From: Salinicola endophyticus
Lineage (GTDB): Bacteria > Pseudomonadota > Gammaproteobacteria > Pseudomonadales > Halomonadaceae
Assembly (NCBI RefSeq): GCF_040536835.1
Contig: NZ_CP159578.1
Location: 4,030,001-4,094,000 of the forward strand
Length of the DNA stretch: 64,000 nt
Reading direction: 5' to 3'
A program made the translations under genes and the position numbers. Shown piece by piece: positions 1-8,201 of this stretch. Every line of letters starts with the position of its first letter. Positions within the stretch are counted from its first letter, which is position 1. The notes under the pieces are model-generated. The model had not been told where the DNA came from. It was given only the letters and a program-made list of their open reading frames with translations, and did no database searches.

Positions 1-725
1 GGGGTGATGGCGAAGACCAGATTGTCGATCGGCTGCTTGCCGCGGAAGTAGTCCGGGTTGGCCTGATAGCGGATCGCCGCGTCTTCACGATAAGCGACGA
101 ACTGGAACGGGCCGGTACCGATCGGCTGCTGGTTGGCCTGCTGCGGCTTGCCCTCGTCGATCAGCTGCTGTTCGTACTCCTGGGAGTGGATCGACGCGAA
201 GGGCATCGCCAGGTTGGCCAGGAACGGCGCATTGGGCTCGGTCAGCACGAACTTGACGGTGTGCTCGTCGACCTTCTCGATCGACTTGATCAGCTCACCC
301 ATCGACATCGCGTTGAAGTACTCGAAGTTGCCGTTGGCGAGCTTGTAGTAGGGGTTGCCCTTGTCCATCTGGCGCTCGAAGCTCCAGATGACGTCGTCGG
401 CGTTGAGCGGCCGGCTGGGGGTGAAGAAGTCGGTGGTCTGGAACTTGACGTCATCGCGCAGGTGGAAGGTCACGCTCAGGCCATCGTCGGAGACTTCCCA
501 GCTCTTGGCGATGGCCGGCTCCAGCTCGGTGGTGCCCGGCTTGAACTGCACCAGCATGTTGAACACCGTCTCGCTGGTCGCATCGAAGGTGGTGCTGGTG
601 GTGTAGATCGCGGGGTCGAAGCCCTCCGGCGAGCCTTCGGAGCAGTAGACCAGCGTCTTGGCCATGACCGGGGTCGCGCCCATCATCATGGCCGCCACAC
701 CGGCGGCCAGCAGCGTCTTTTTCAT
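1..725 (-). CDS. dppA: Dipeptide/oligopeptide ABC transporter substrate-binding protein, 5' part only
   Basis: Partial gene: the start codon is at 725 on the minus strand and the rest lies beyond the left edge. The reverse complement opens with a classical Sec signal peptide (MKKTLLAAGVAAMMMGATPVMA, cleavage near residue 22), then KTLVYCSEGSPEGFDPAIYT. That opening, together with FNMLVQFKPGT and ADDVIWSFERQMDKGNPYYK, is typical of the periplasmic DppA/SBP_bac_5 family that binds di- or oligopeptides (or haem) for an ABC importer. An AGGAGA ribosome site sits about 7 nt before the start. About 241 of the usual ~530 residues are present. Permeases would be expected to the left. Family assignment is firm; the exact ligand is not. 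Confidence 0.9.
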   Translation of the reverse strand, partial: MKKTLLAAGVAAMMMGATPVMAKTLVYCSEGSPEGFDPAIYTTSTTFDATSETVFNMLVQFKPGTTELEPAIAKSWEVSDDGLSVTFHLRDDVKFQTTDFFTPSRPLNADDVIWSFERQMDKGNPYYKLANGNFEYFNAMSMGELIKSIEKVDEHTVKFVLTEPNAPFLANLAMPFASIHSQEYEQQLIDEGKPQQANQQPIGTGPFQFVAYREDAAIRYQANPDYFRGKQPIDNLVFAIT

Positions 726-1149
726 TGGAGATTCTCCTGCACAGCGGTCGCTGTCATTGTCTTTGTCGGCTTGTGGCCGTTTATCGTTGTCGCCTTGCCC
801 GCTGACGGCTCGGCCCAGCGGGCAGTCGCCTGAGGTTAGTTCGTCGGTTAGCGTTTAATCAATTGTCCGATAGCGTGAGACATGGTGCTTGCGCTAACGG
901 CGCAATATGGTTATAGCCCAAAACTCTAAGCGCGCCGTCTCGACAAGCCGCCTCAACGCGCCGCCTGCCCCGCGGCCTGGGTGGCGAGGAACGTCGGGGG
1001 CTGCGCGGCCACGGCCAGCATACCGATCAACGTTCCCGTTTAGCCGGTCAATTCAAGCGAGCAGGTAGCGCAGGGGAAAACGAGAGCATTACCGGAGGGA
1101 GGGGTAGGGAAGCAGAGCGCTGGCGCCGGGAGGCTCCGGCGCCAGCCAT
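726..1149. other. Intergenic region, no gene seen
   Basis: This 424-bp gap separates the start of dppA from the end of the GH105 gene. I see no plausible coding frame. The part nearest 725 must hold the dppA promoter. The segment at about 850-940 is noticeably more AT-rich than its surroundings, but I could not assign -35/-10 boxes with confidence. The GH105 terminator hairpin lies at its right end. Confidence 0.6.
1120..1145 (-). terminator. Hairpin downstream of the GH105 gene
   Basis: A perfect 10-bp inverted repeat (CTGGCGCCGG / CCGGCGCCAG) with a 6-nt loop lies 4 nt past the stop codon of the minus-strand GH105 gene. There is no strong T tract after it, so it may be a weak or Rho-assisted terminator or an mRNA-stabilising hairpin. 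Confidence 0.5.
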
Positions 1150-2238
1150 TCAGTGCTCTAGCGCCTCGACCAGGCACAGCAGCGCCATGGACTGGCCGTA
1201 GGCGGTGGGATGGAGGGGAATCTCGCGATAGAAATCGAGCGTATGGCCCATGCGCGTGCCATAGGAGACGTTCGCCAGTTGGCCATCCGCGCCGATGTTC
1301 GAGACCACCGCCGCCAGCGCCCGCTGCCCGGCCTGTGCCCAGCGCGCATTGCCGTAGCCCAGCCTCGCGCCTTTCAAGAAGGCATAGCCGAATGCCGCAG
1401 TAGCAGACATCTCTTCGTAGGCGGTGGGGTCGTCGATCAACGTGCGCCAGGCGCCGCTGGGGCACTGGTAGTCGATCAGGGTCTCCATCTGCGCGCGCAG
1501 CACCCAAGTGAAGTAGCGCTCGAGAGCCGGCGGCAGGTCGGCCATGTCGAGAAAATCCAGCAGACCGGCGGAGATCCACGAGTTGCCGCGGGCCCAGCGG
1601 GCACGTGCGAAGTTGTGATGACCATCGAAGGTCCAACCATGGAACCACAGCCCGCTCTCGCGCTCGCTCAGATAGTGGGTGTGCAACAAGAACTGCAGGT
1701 TGGCCTCTTCGACCAGCGCCTCGCGTCCGGCGGCACGGCCGTAGTGCGCCAGGAACAGCGCGACCATGAACAGGGTATCGTCCCACAGCTCGTCATCATT
1801 GATCTTGTCCGAGACATCGTGCTGGAAGCCGCCGCTACGGGTACGCGGCAGTGTCGCCATGAGCTGGTCCGCCCAACCATCCAGCACCGCCTTCCAGCGC
1901 GCCTCGCGGGTCTCGGCCCAGAGCACCGACAGCGCCAGCATGGGTGCCGTGGTATTGACATTGAGCGGCGGCAGCCCGCGCTCGAGCTGGCGCTCGTACC
2001 AGCCCTCCAGCAGTTGACGCAGGGCGTCGTCACCGCTGCGCTGCCACAACCTGACGACACCATAGAGACCGACCCCCTGGGGCCACTCCCAGCTGTCGAA
2101 GCTGACATAGTCGCCGGCTGAACCATCCAGGTTCGGTTCGTGAAAGCGGCCATCGTGGCGCAACTCGGTCAGGCCTTGGATCACACGATCGATCTGCCGC
2201 TCGAGCGACGCCTGGGAAAGGTCTTGAGATGCATTCAT
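1150..2238 (-). CDS. Glycoside hydrolase family 105/88, unsaturated uronyl hydrolase (YesR/YteR-like)
   Basis: 362 aa, no signal peptide, so probably cytoplasmic. The family removes the 4,5-unsaturated uronic acid left by polysaccharide lyases at the non-reducing end of oligosaccharides, giving 5-keto-4-deoxyuronate. Sequence support: NDDELWDDTLFM (residues 147-158, matching the catalytic Asp region of YteR/YesR) and the downstream WARGNSWIS motif of the (alpha/alpha)6 barrel. The start at 2238 (MNASQDLSQ) is preceded by AGGACGG; a longer frame to 2463 overlaps dctP and is rejected. The gene follows dctP by 88 bp on the same strand and supplies the substrate of KduI encoded nearby. Polysaccharide source (pectin, rhamnogalacturonan, ulvan or glycosaminoglycan) is unknown. 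Confidence 0.85.
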   Translation of the reverse strand: MNASQDLSQASLERQIDRVIQGLTELRHDGRFHEPNLDGSAGDYVSFDSWEWPQGVGLYGVVRLWQRSGDDALRQLLEGWYERQLERGLPPLNVNTTAPMLALSVLWAETREARWKAVLDGWADQLMATLPRTRSGGFQHDVSDKINDDELWDDTLFMVALFLAHYGRAAGREALVEEANLQFLLHTHYLSERESGLWFHGWTFDGHHNFARARWARGNSWISAGLLDFLDMADLPPALERYFTWVLRAQMETLIDYQCPSGAWRTLIDDPTAYEEMSATAAFGYAFLKGARLGYGNARWAQAGQRALAAVVSNIGADGQLANVSYGTRMGHTLDFYREIPLHPTAYGQSMALLCLVEALEH

Positions 2239-2326
2239 CAAGCAACCGTCCTGTTCACTTAGTAGCGATTTTTCAAGTGGTAGCGCATGGGCACGTCGTG
2301 GCGTGCCCTGGTTACCGCCGGCGCGC

Positions 2327-3298
2327 TCAGGGCGCGAGCAGCTGGCGCAGCAGCGCCCCGGTCGCGGGGTCCTGGCGGTAGTCGTCGATGAGCGGCTGCA
2401 CTGCCTCGCGGAAAGGTCCCTGCTCCGGGCGGTTGATCTTGACGCCCATGGCGCGGGCGTCACTCAGCGCCTGGCGCGTGGCAGCGTCCCACAGCCGCCG
2501 ATAGGACTGTGTGGCATGAGCCGCCGCGTCACGCACGATCTGCTGCTGCGCCGGGGTCAGCTTGTCCATGGCACGGTTGGAGATGACCAGGAAATCGGGA
2601 ATGCGCTGATGCTCGTCGAGTGAGTAGTACTTCGCCACCTCACCATGCTTGCCGATGGTCAGCGCGGTGGGGTTGTTCTCGGCCCCATCGATGACCCCCG
2701 ACTGCAGTGCGGTGTAAACCTCGCCGTAGGGCAGCGGTGTGGGAATGCCGCCCATCAGTTCGACCATGCGGATGGAGGTGTTGGAGTTGATCACCCGCAG
2801 CTTCAGCCCCTGCAGGTCCTTGGGAGACTCGATCGGCCTGGGAACGGTGTAGAAGGAACGCGCACCGCTATCGAAAAAGGTCAGCCCCTGAAAGCCCTTA
2901 CTGCGGGTCGCCTGATACACCGAAGCGACGGCATTTCCCCGCATTTTGGCGTAGAAATCCTGCTCGTCCTTGAAGATGTAGGGCAGGGAAAAGACCCGAA
3001 ACAGGGGGTCGAAGTTCTCCAGACTGGCGGCGCTGACCCGGGTGATATCCACGGCGCCATTCTGCAACTGTTCGAGCGCTTCTCGTTCGGAACCCAGCAC
3101 GCCATTGACGAACAGTTTGATCGATACCTCGCCGTCCGTCTTGTCACGTATTTCATCGGCGAACTGCTGTAAGACCACGCTGCTGGGATGGTCCTGAGAC
3201 AGGGTATTGGCCAGTCTCATGCGAACGCTGGCATCGGCACTCACGCTACCGAACAAGACAACAGATAGAGCAACAATCCACTTGAGAAAGTGATGCAT
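2327..3298 (-). CDS. dctP: TRAP transporter substrate-binding protein (DctP family)
   Basis: 323 aa with a Sec signal peptide (about residues 1-24, ending VSADA). RMRLANTLSQDHPSSVVLQQ and YGEVYTALQSGVIDGAENN are hallmark DctP segments; the conserved Arg that binds a carboxylate lies in the LRVINSNTSIRMVE region. It should capture a uronate or unsaturated uronyl oligosaccharide in the periplasm and pass it to DctQM encoded at 4675-6505. Unusually, it is separated from dctQM by the LacI regulator and transcribed in the opposite direction, together with the GH105 gene. A TGAAA-N5-TTTCA palindrome lies about 105 bp upstream of its start. Confidence 0.92.
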   Translation of the reverse strand: MHHFLKWIVALSVVLFGSVSADASVRMRLANTLSQDHPSSVVLQQFADEIRDKTDGEVSIKLFVNGVLGSEREALEQLQNGAVDITRVSAASLENFDPLFRVFSLPYIFKDEQDFYAKMRGNAVASVYQATRSKGFQGLTFFDSGARSFYTVPRPIESPKDLQGLKLRVINSNTSIRMVELMGGIPTPLPYGEVYTALQSGVIDGAENNPTALTIGKHGEVAKYYSLDEHQRIPDFLVISNRAMDKLTPAQQQIVRDAAAHATQSYRRLWDAATRQALSDARAMGVKINRPEQGPFREAVQPLIDDYRQDPATGALLRQLLAP

Positions 3299-3401
3299 GA
3301 CATCCTCCTGGCAGTATTCATGCGGAGGATGTTTTGGCGTTATCGAGGCTATCCACCGCAGACCAGAAAGAGTCTATCCCTCGATGAAAACCAATATCTA
3401 T

Positions 3402-3418
3402 ATGAAAAAAAATTTCAT
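3402..3418. promoter_or_regulatory. KdgR-like palindromic operator upstream of dctP
   Basis: ATGAAA-(A)5-TTTCAT, symmetric over 17 bp and extendable to 8+5+8. A second copy with the same half-sites and spacing is at 4554-4570. The TGAAA-N5-TTTCA geometry is that of the known enterobacterial KdgR operator. The local regulator is a LacI-family protein, so which factor binds is inference. Confidence 0.6.
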
Positions 3419-3472
3419 ATCTTGCACTTTGGTCCCAACGATTTCGACGCGATGCTCTGCCATCGCCGCCCG

Positions 3473-4507
3473 CTACGCTGGCCCACGGGAGCCCGAAAAC
3501 GCCCCCGACGACGCGCGTTCGACGAGGACGCACCCCAACTCGACGCGGCGCGCGGTGTAACTCTCATCGAGCACGTGCTCCCGCATGAGATTGACCGCCG
3601 CCCGGCCAATATCGCGCATGGGCACATGCATGGAGGTGAGCGCAGGCGTCAGGAACTCGCCCTGGGGCAGCCCGTCGATGCCCACCACGGAGACATCCTG
3701 CGGGACACGCAGCCCTTGCGAACGAAGTTCCATCACGACACCGATCGCCAGGCTGTCGCCGGCGCACAGCACCGCGCTGAAATCGTCACCCCGCGCCAGC
3801 CTGGCGGCGATACCGGCACGCGCCGCCTCGGGTGTCCACTCATCGACCTCGACGATGAGCTCGGCGTGGGCGGCGGCAACCTCTTCCGGCAGCGAATCTA
3901 GCCACCCCTCGCGGCGACGCGCGATGGTGCGGCGTCCGGGATTGGTACAGAACAGAATGCGGCGATGCCCCAGCTCGACCAGATACTGGGTCGCCGCTGC
4001 CGCCGCCGAGCGGTTGTGAGGTGCCACGCTGGAGAGGCGCATCAAGGGGTCGTCGCCGTTGACCAGCACGATGGGCTTGCCCAGCGTCCGCGCCTGGGCC
4101 AGCACCACCTCGTCGTCCACCGCCAGGAACAGCATGCCGGCCACTTCCGGCGACGCGGCAGCCGCCTCGAGCAGCGCCAGCTCGCTGTCGCGGTCGGGCG
4201 CACTCTGCATCTCGAGGGTCAGATCGAGCAGCCGCGCCTGGGCCTGGATGCCGTAGAGCACGTGGGTGGTGAACTGATTGCGCTGGTAATCCACCACCGA
4301 GCGCGCGCTCGCCAGCACGACGATGCGCTGGCCGGCCAGGGTGCTCGGCTGCTGATAGTTGAGCTCACGCGCGGTGGCCAGAATGCGTTCGCGCAGATCG
4401 GCACGCACGCCGGGTGTTCCCGAAATGGCGCGCGAAGCGGTGCTGATGGATACCTGGCAGTGGGCTGCCACGTCGGCGAGCGTCAGCCGTCTCCCCTTGT
4501 TCTTCAT
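3473..4507 (-). CDS. LacI-family transcriptional regulator of the uronate locus
   Basis: 344 aa. N-terminal helix-turn-helix (LTLADVAAHCQVSISTASRA, about residues 8-27) with the LacI hinge, then a periplasmic-binding-like sensor domain (IVLVNGDDP, VLCAGDSLAIGVVMELRSQG, SVVGIDGLPQGEFLTPALTS). Placed between the two halves of the TRAP/uronate gene set, it probably represses both arms until a uronate intermediate (for example KDG) binds. Two identical-geometry palindromes, 3402-3418 and 4554-4570, sit at the promoters it would control. The start at 4507 (MKNKGRRLTLADVA) fits the family. Confidence 0.88.
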   Translation of the reverse strand: MKNKGRRLTLADVAAHCQVSISTASRAISGTPGVRADLRERILATARELNYQQPSTLAGQRIVVLASARSVVDYQRNQFTTHVLYGIQAQARLLDLTLEMQSAPDRDSELALLEAAAASPEVAGMLFLAVDDEVVLAQARTLGKPIVLVNGDDPLMRLSSVAPHNRSAAAAATQYLVELGHRRILFCTNPGRRTIARRREGWLDSLPEEVAAAHAELIVEVDEWTPEAARAGIAARLARGDDFSAVLCAGDSLAIGVVMELRSQGLRVPQDVSVVGIDGLPQGEFLTPALTSMHVPMRDIGRAAVNLMREHVLDESYTARRVELGCVLVERASSGAFSGSRGPA

Positions 4508-4553
4508 CGCCTCTCTCCCTGTTCGCCGTCACGCTATGACCATTGTATAAATA

Positions 4554-4570
4554 ATGAAATTTTTTTTCAT
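4554..4570. promoter_or_regulatory. KdgR-like palindromic operator between lacI and dctQ
   Basis: ATGAAA-(T)5-TTTCAT in the divergent promoter region of the LacI gene (minus) and dctQ (plus). It is the same palindrome as at 3402-3418, with the spacer AT-inverted. It probably serves both divergent transcripts. Confidence 0.6.
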
Positions 4571-4674
4571 ATTGCAAACAAAAATGGCGTCATTCACGCT
4601 TTGTCATCGCCACGGTTTCGTACCACTCGACAATAAACGTCCCTGACGGCGAAAACCTCCGATGGAGCTTTATC

Positions 4675-5181
4675 ATGCTGTCGTTAAAACGCTGGCTGGA
4701 AAGAGCACTACTGTTTTCGATTTCGACAATGCTGGTCATCATGGTGTGTCTGATGCTGTGGCAGGTCATTACCCGCTATTTGCTCGGCGTACCGGCCATC
4801 TACACCGAAGAGACACTGCGTTTCTTGATGATCTGGATGGCATTGATCGGCTCCGCTTACTGTTTCAGCACCCATCAACACCTCTCTCTGGACCTGATCC
4901 CCGCGCGACTTTCCCACGCTTTCGCCAGAGTGCTTTACCTGATCAATTCGCTGATCGTGCTCGGCTTCGCCGTGATCGTACTGCTGCTCGCCGGCTGGCA
5001 GACCAGTCTTTCCAACCTGGACCAGGTCTCTCCCATTCTTCAGATTCCGATGGGCTACGTGTACTTGATTCTGCCGCTATCAGCCGTACTCATCATCGCA
5101 CTCCAGCTCGCCAATCTCTGGCTGGTCTTGGGCAACCGCCTGCCTCTCCCGTATGGCGCCGCTGGCGACGGGGAGGCGTGA
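4675..5181 (+). CDS. dctQ: TRAP transporter small permease (DctQ family)
   Basis: 168 aa with four predicted membrane helices, the usual DctQ topology. Features: MLSLKRWLERALLFSISTML, then MVCLMLWQVITRYLLGVP (the WQVxxRY motif is typical) and YTEETLRFLMIWMALIGSA. It forms the membrane complex with DctM that imports the ligand of DctP using a sodium gradient. First gene of the plus-strand operon; its stop at 5179-5181 lies 1 nt before the dctM start. Confidence 0.9.
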   Translation: MLSLKRWLERALLFSISTMLVIMVCLMLWQVITRYLLGVPAIYTEETLRFLMIWMALIGSAYCFSTHQHLSLDLIPARLSHAFARVLYLINSLIVLGFAVIVLLLAGWQTSLSNLDQVSPILQIPMGYVYLILPLSAVLIIALQLANLWLVLGNRLPLPYGAAGDGEA

Positions 5182-5182
5182 C

Positions 5183-6505
5183 ATGACGTTCTATCTGGAT
5201 TTCATGGCCGATCCGCTGCACGCCACCTGGGTCCTGTTCGGGCTGTTCGCTCTGCTGCTGGCCATCGGCACGCCGATTTCGCTGTCGATCATCGTGGCGT
5301 CGATGCTGGTGGGCGTGGCGTATCTGCCGGCGGACACCATGCTGTTCGTGTCGACCCAGAAGATGTTCTCAGGCCTCGACAGCTTCACCCTGCTGGCGAT
5401 CCCCTTTTTCATTCTCGCCGGGGACATCATGAACAAGGGCGGCATCGCCATTCGCCTGATCGACCTGGCGCGCCTTATCGGCGGCCGTTTACCCGGTGCG
5501 CTGGCGCATACCAACGTGATCGCCAACATGCTCTTCGGCGCCATCTCGGGCTCATCGATCGCCGCCGCCGCGGCCGTCGGCGGCACCATGGGTCCGCTGC
5601 AGCGGCAGGCGGGCTATGCCCCCAGCTACAGCGCGGCGGTCAATATCGCCTCCGCCCCCACCGGTATCCTGATTCCGCCCAGCGGGCCGCTGATCCTGTT
5701 CTCGCTGGTCTCCGGCGGCACCTCGATCTCGGCGCTGTTCGTTGCCGGCTACCTGCCGGGGCTGCTCATGGGCCTGACCGTGATGCTGGTCGCGGGTGTG
5801 ATCGCCAGACGCCGCGGCTATCGCAGCAGCCTGAACGCCACGCCGGACGAAGCCCTGCGCATCGTACTGCGTGCCCTGCCGGCGCTGTGCCTGGTCGTGG
5901 TGGTGATCGGCGGTATCGTACTGGGCGTCTTCACCGCCACCGAGGCGGCGGCGGTCGCGGTGCTCTACGCCCTGGTGCTGTCACTGATCTACCGCATGGC
6001 CACGCCGCGCGAATATCTACAGATTCTCAAGCGTTCAGCGGTGCTGACAGCGTCGATCCTGTTTCTGATCGCCGCCTCCGGGGTGATGTCCTACGTGATG
6101 ACGATCGCCGGCATCCCCGACCTGATCGCCGAGGCGGTGCTGAGCGTCGACAACCTGATCGCGGTCTTCCTGATCATGAATCTGTGCCTGCTGGTCATCG
6201 GCTTCTTCATCGATCTGACCCCGGCGGTCCTGATCTTCACGCCGATCTTTCTGCCCATCGCCCAGCAGATGGGCATGGACCCGGTGCAGTTCGGCATCAT
6301 GCTGATCTTCAATCTCGGGGTCGGCTCCATCACTCCGCCGGTCGGCAGCGTACTGTTCGTGGGCTGCTCGGTATCGGGCCTGCGCATCGACCAGGTCATC
6401 CGCCCGATTCTGCCCTTCTTCCTGGCGCTGGTACTGGCTCTGGCGCTGGTCACCTACGTGCCCTGGCTATCACTGGGGCTGCCACGCCTGTTCGGCCTCA
6501 TGTAG
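5183..6505 (+). CDS. dctM: TRAP transporter large permease (DctM family)
   Basis: 440 aa, about 12 membrane helices. FFILAGDIMNKGGIAIRLID, NMLFGAISGSSIAAAAAVGG and the C-terminal NLGVGSITPPVGSVLFVGCS are signature DctM segments. I chose the ATG at 5183, just after the dctQ stop and with a GGGGAGG ribosome site, over a longer frame that overlaps dctQ. It is the transport subunit for the uronate or unsaturated oligouronide captured by DctP. Confidence 0.93.
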   Translation: MTFYLDFMADPLHATWVLFGLFALLLAIGTPISLSIIVASMLVGVAYLPADTMLFVSTQKMFSGLDSFTLLAIPFFILAGDIMNKGGIAIRLIDLARLIGGRLPGALAHTNVIANMLFGAISGSSIAAAAAVGGTMGPLQRQAGYAPSYSAAVNIASAPTGILIPPSGPLILFSLVSGGTSISALFVAGYLPGLLMGLTVMLVAGVIARRRGYRSSLNATPDEALRIVLRALPALCLVVVVIGGIVLGVFTATEAAAVAVLYALVLSLIYRMATPREYLQILKRSAVLTASILFLIAASGVMSYVMTIAGIPDLIAEAVLSVDNLIAVFLIMNLCLLVIGFFIDLTPAVLIFTPIFLPIAQQMGMDPVQFGIMLIFNLGVGSITPPVGSVLFVGCSVSGLRIDQVIRPILPFFLALVLALALVTYVPWLSLGLPRLFGLM

Positions 6506-6587
6506 CCGGCGAGTCGCGCTTAACCATTCCAACCCAGACCCCGGACGGGGCTGAGTCAGCCTCATCGACCGATACGGAGAGAACGCT

Positions 6588-7328
6588 ATGTCACGCTTTT
6601 CACTCGCGGGGCGCAACGCCTTGATCACCGGCGCCAATACCGGCATCGGCCGGGCCATCGCCATCGCCATGGCCGAAGCCGGCGCCAGCGTGGTCTGCGC
6701 GGGGCGACGCTCGACGCAGGAGACGGTCGAGGCGATTACCGCGCGCGGCGGTAGCGCCAGCGCGCTGACACTGGATTTCGCCGACCCCATGGCTGCCACC
6801 GAGCTGTTCACCGAGACCAAATTCGACGTGCTGGTCAACAATGCCGGTACCATCCGGCGTGCCGACGCCGTCGACTTCACCGAAGCGGACTGGGACGCGG
6901 TGATCGACGTCAATCTCAAGGCGCTTTTCTTCACCTCCCAGGCCTTCGCCAAGGCCATCCTCGCCCGCGGCGACCACGGCAAGATCGTCAATATCGCCTC
7001 CCTGCTCAGCTTTCAGGGCGGCATTCGCGTGCCCTCCTATACCGCGTCCAAGCACGGCGTGGCGGGCTTGACCAAGCTGCTGGCCAACGAATGGGCGGCC
7101 CGGGGCATCAACGTCAACGCCATCGCGCCGGGCTACATCGCCACCAACAACACCGAAGCGCTGCGTGACGACCCCGAGCGCTCGGCCGCGATCCTCGCCC
7201 GTATCCCAGCCGGACGCTGGGGGGAACCAGACGACATCGCCGATAGCGCGGTGTTTCTCGCCTCACCGGCTGCCGACTACATCCATGGCGCACTGCTGAA
7301 TGTGGATGGTGGCTGGCTGGCACGTTGA
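6588..7328 (+). CDS. kduD: 2-dehydro-3-deoxy-D-gluconate 5-dehydrogenase KduD
   Basis: 246 aa short-chain dehydrogenase. TGANTGIGRAIA (NAD-binding), NNAGTIRRADAVDFTEADWD, catalytic Ser in NIASLLSFQGGIRVPSYTAS with YTASKHG, and the KduD-like end YIHGALLNVDGGWLAR. KduD reduces 2,5-diketo-3-deoxygluconate to 2-keto-3-deoxygluconate (KDG), the step after KduI, which is encoded 37 bp downstream. A GAGAG site precedes the start. KDG kinase and aldolase are not in this window. Confidence 0.93.
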   Translation: MSRFSLAGRNALITGANTGIGRAIAIAMAEAGASVVCAGRRSTQETVEAITARGGSASALTLDFADPMAATELFTETKFDVLVNNAGTIRRADAVDFTEADWDAVIDVNLKALFFTSQAFAKAILARGDHGKIVNIASLLSFQGGIRVPSYTASKHGVAGLTKLLANEWAARGINVNAIAPGYIATNNTEALRDDPERSAAILARIPAGRWGEPDDIADSAVFLASPAADYIHGALLNVDGGWLAR

Positions 7329-7364
7329 TTGTCTTTTTCACTTCCACTCACTCGGAGAGCATCC

Positions 7365-8201
7365 ATGAGCATGATCAAACGCTACGGCGCCGGACCCGAC
7401 CAGATCGACACCATGAACACCCAGGCCCTGCGCGAGACCTTCATGGTCGAGGGCCTGTTCAAGGCCGGTGAGATCACCTTCGCCTATACCCATCTGGATC
7501 GCATGATCGTCGGCGGTGCCGTGCCGCTGGAGAGCCCGCTGCACTTCGGTGACGGCGGCGATGTCGGCACGCCGCACTTCTTCGACGCGCGCGAGATGGG
7601 GATTGCCAACCTGGGCCGGCCGGGCTGGGTCGCGATCGACGGCGAGCGCTACGCGCTGGGCAACCGCGACGTGCTCTACGTCGGCCGCGGGGCGAAGTCC
7701 ATCGAACTGGGCAGCGACGACGCCGGCAAGCCCGCACGGTTCTACATGAACTCGGTGCCCGCCGGCGCGGACATTGCGCATCGGCTGATTCCGCAATCCG
7801 AAGCGAAGGTGATCACCCTGGGCGATGCAGCCAAGAGCAACGCGCGCTCGCTGGCCATGTACGTACACCCCAAGGTGGCGCCCTCCTGCCTGCTGCTGAT
7901 GGGCATCACCGATCCGGCCCCCGGCTCGCTGTGGAACACCATGCCGCCGCACCTGCACGAGCGCCGCATGGAGGCCTACTGCTATTTCGACCTGGCCGAC
8001 GAGGATCGCGTGATGCACTTCATGGGGCGCCCCGACAATACCCGGCACCTGGTGGTGGCCAACGGCGACGTGGTGCTGTCGCCGGCGTGGTCGATCCACA
8101 TGGGCGCCGGTACCGGCCCTTACGCTTTCGTCTGGGGCATGACCGGCGAGAACCAAGCCTATGAAGACGTCGACCCCGTTGCCATCGAGAGCCTGCGCTG
8201 A
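7365..8201 (+). CDS. kduI: 5-keto-4-deoxyuronate isomerase KduI
   Basis: 278 aa, the same length as E. coli KduI. The cupin metal site is visible: PPHLHERRMEAY supplies His, His and Glu, and SIHMGAGTGPYAFVWGM a third His. KduI converts 5-keto-4-deoxyuronate (released by GH105) to the substrate of KduD. The start at 7365 (MSMIKRYGAGPDQIDTMNTQ) is preceded by GGAGAG; the upstream in-frame codon at 7329 has no ribosome site. The stop overlaps the next start (TGATG), indicating translational coupling. Confidence 0.95.
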   Translation: MSMIKRYGAGPDQIDTMNTQALRETFMVEGLFKAGEITFAYTHLDRMIVGGAVPLESPLHFGDGGDVGTPHFFDAREMGIANLGRPGWVAIDGERYALGNRDVLYVGRGAKSIELGSDDAGKPARFYMNSVPAGADIAHRLIPQSEAKVITLGDAAKSNARSLAMYVHPKVAPSCLLLMGITDPAPGSLWNTMPPHLHERRMEAYCYFDLADEDRVMHFMGRPDNTRHLVVANGDVVLSPAWSIHMGAGTGPYAFVWGMTGENQAYEDVDPVAIESLR

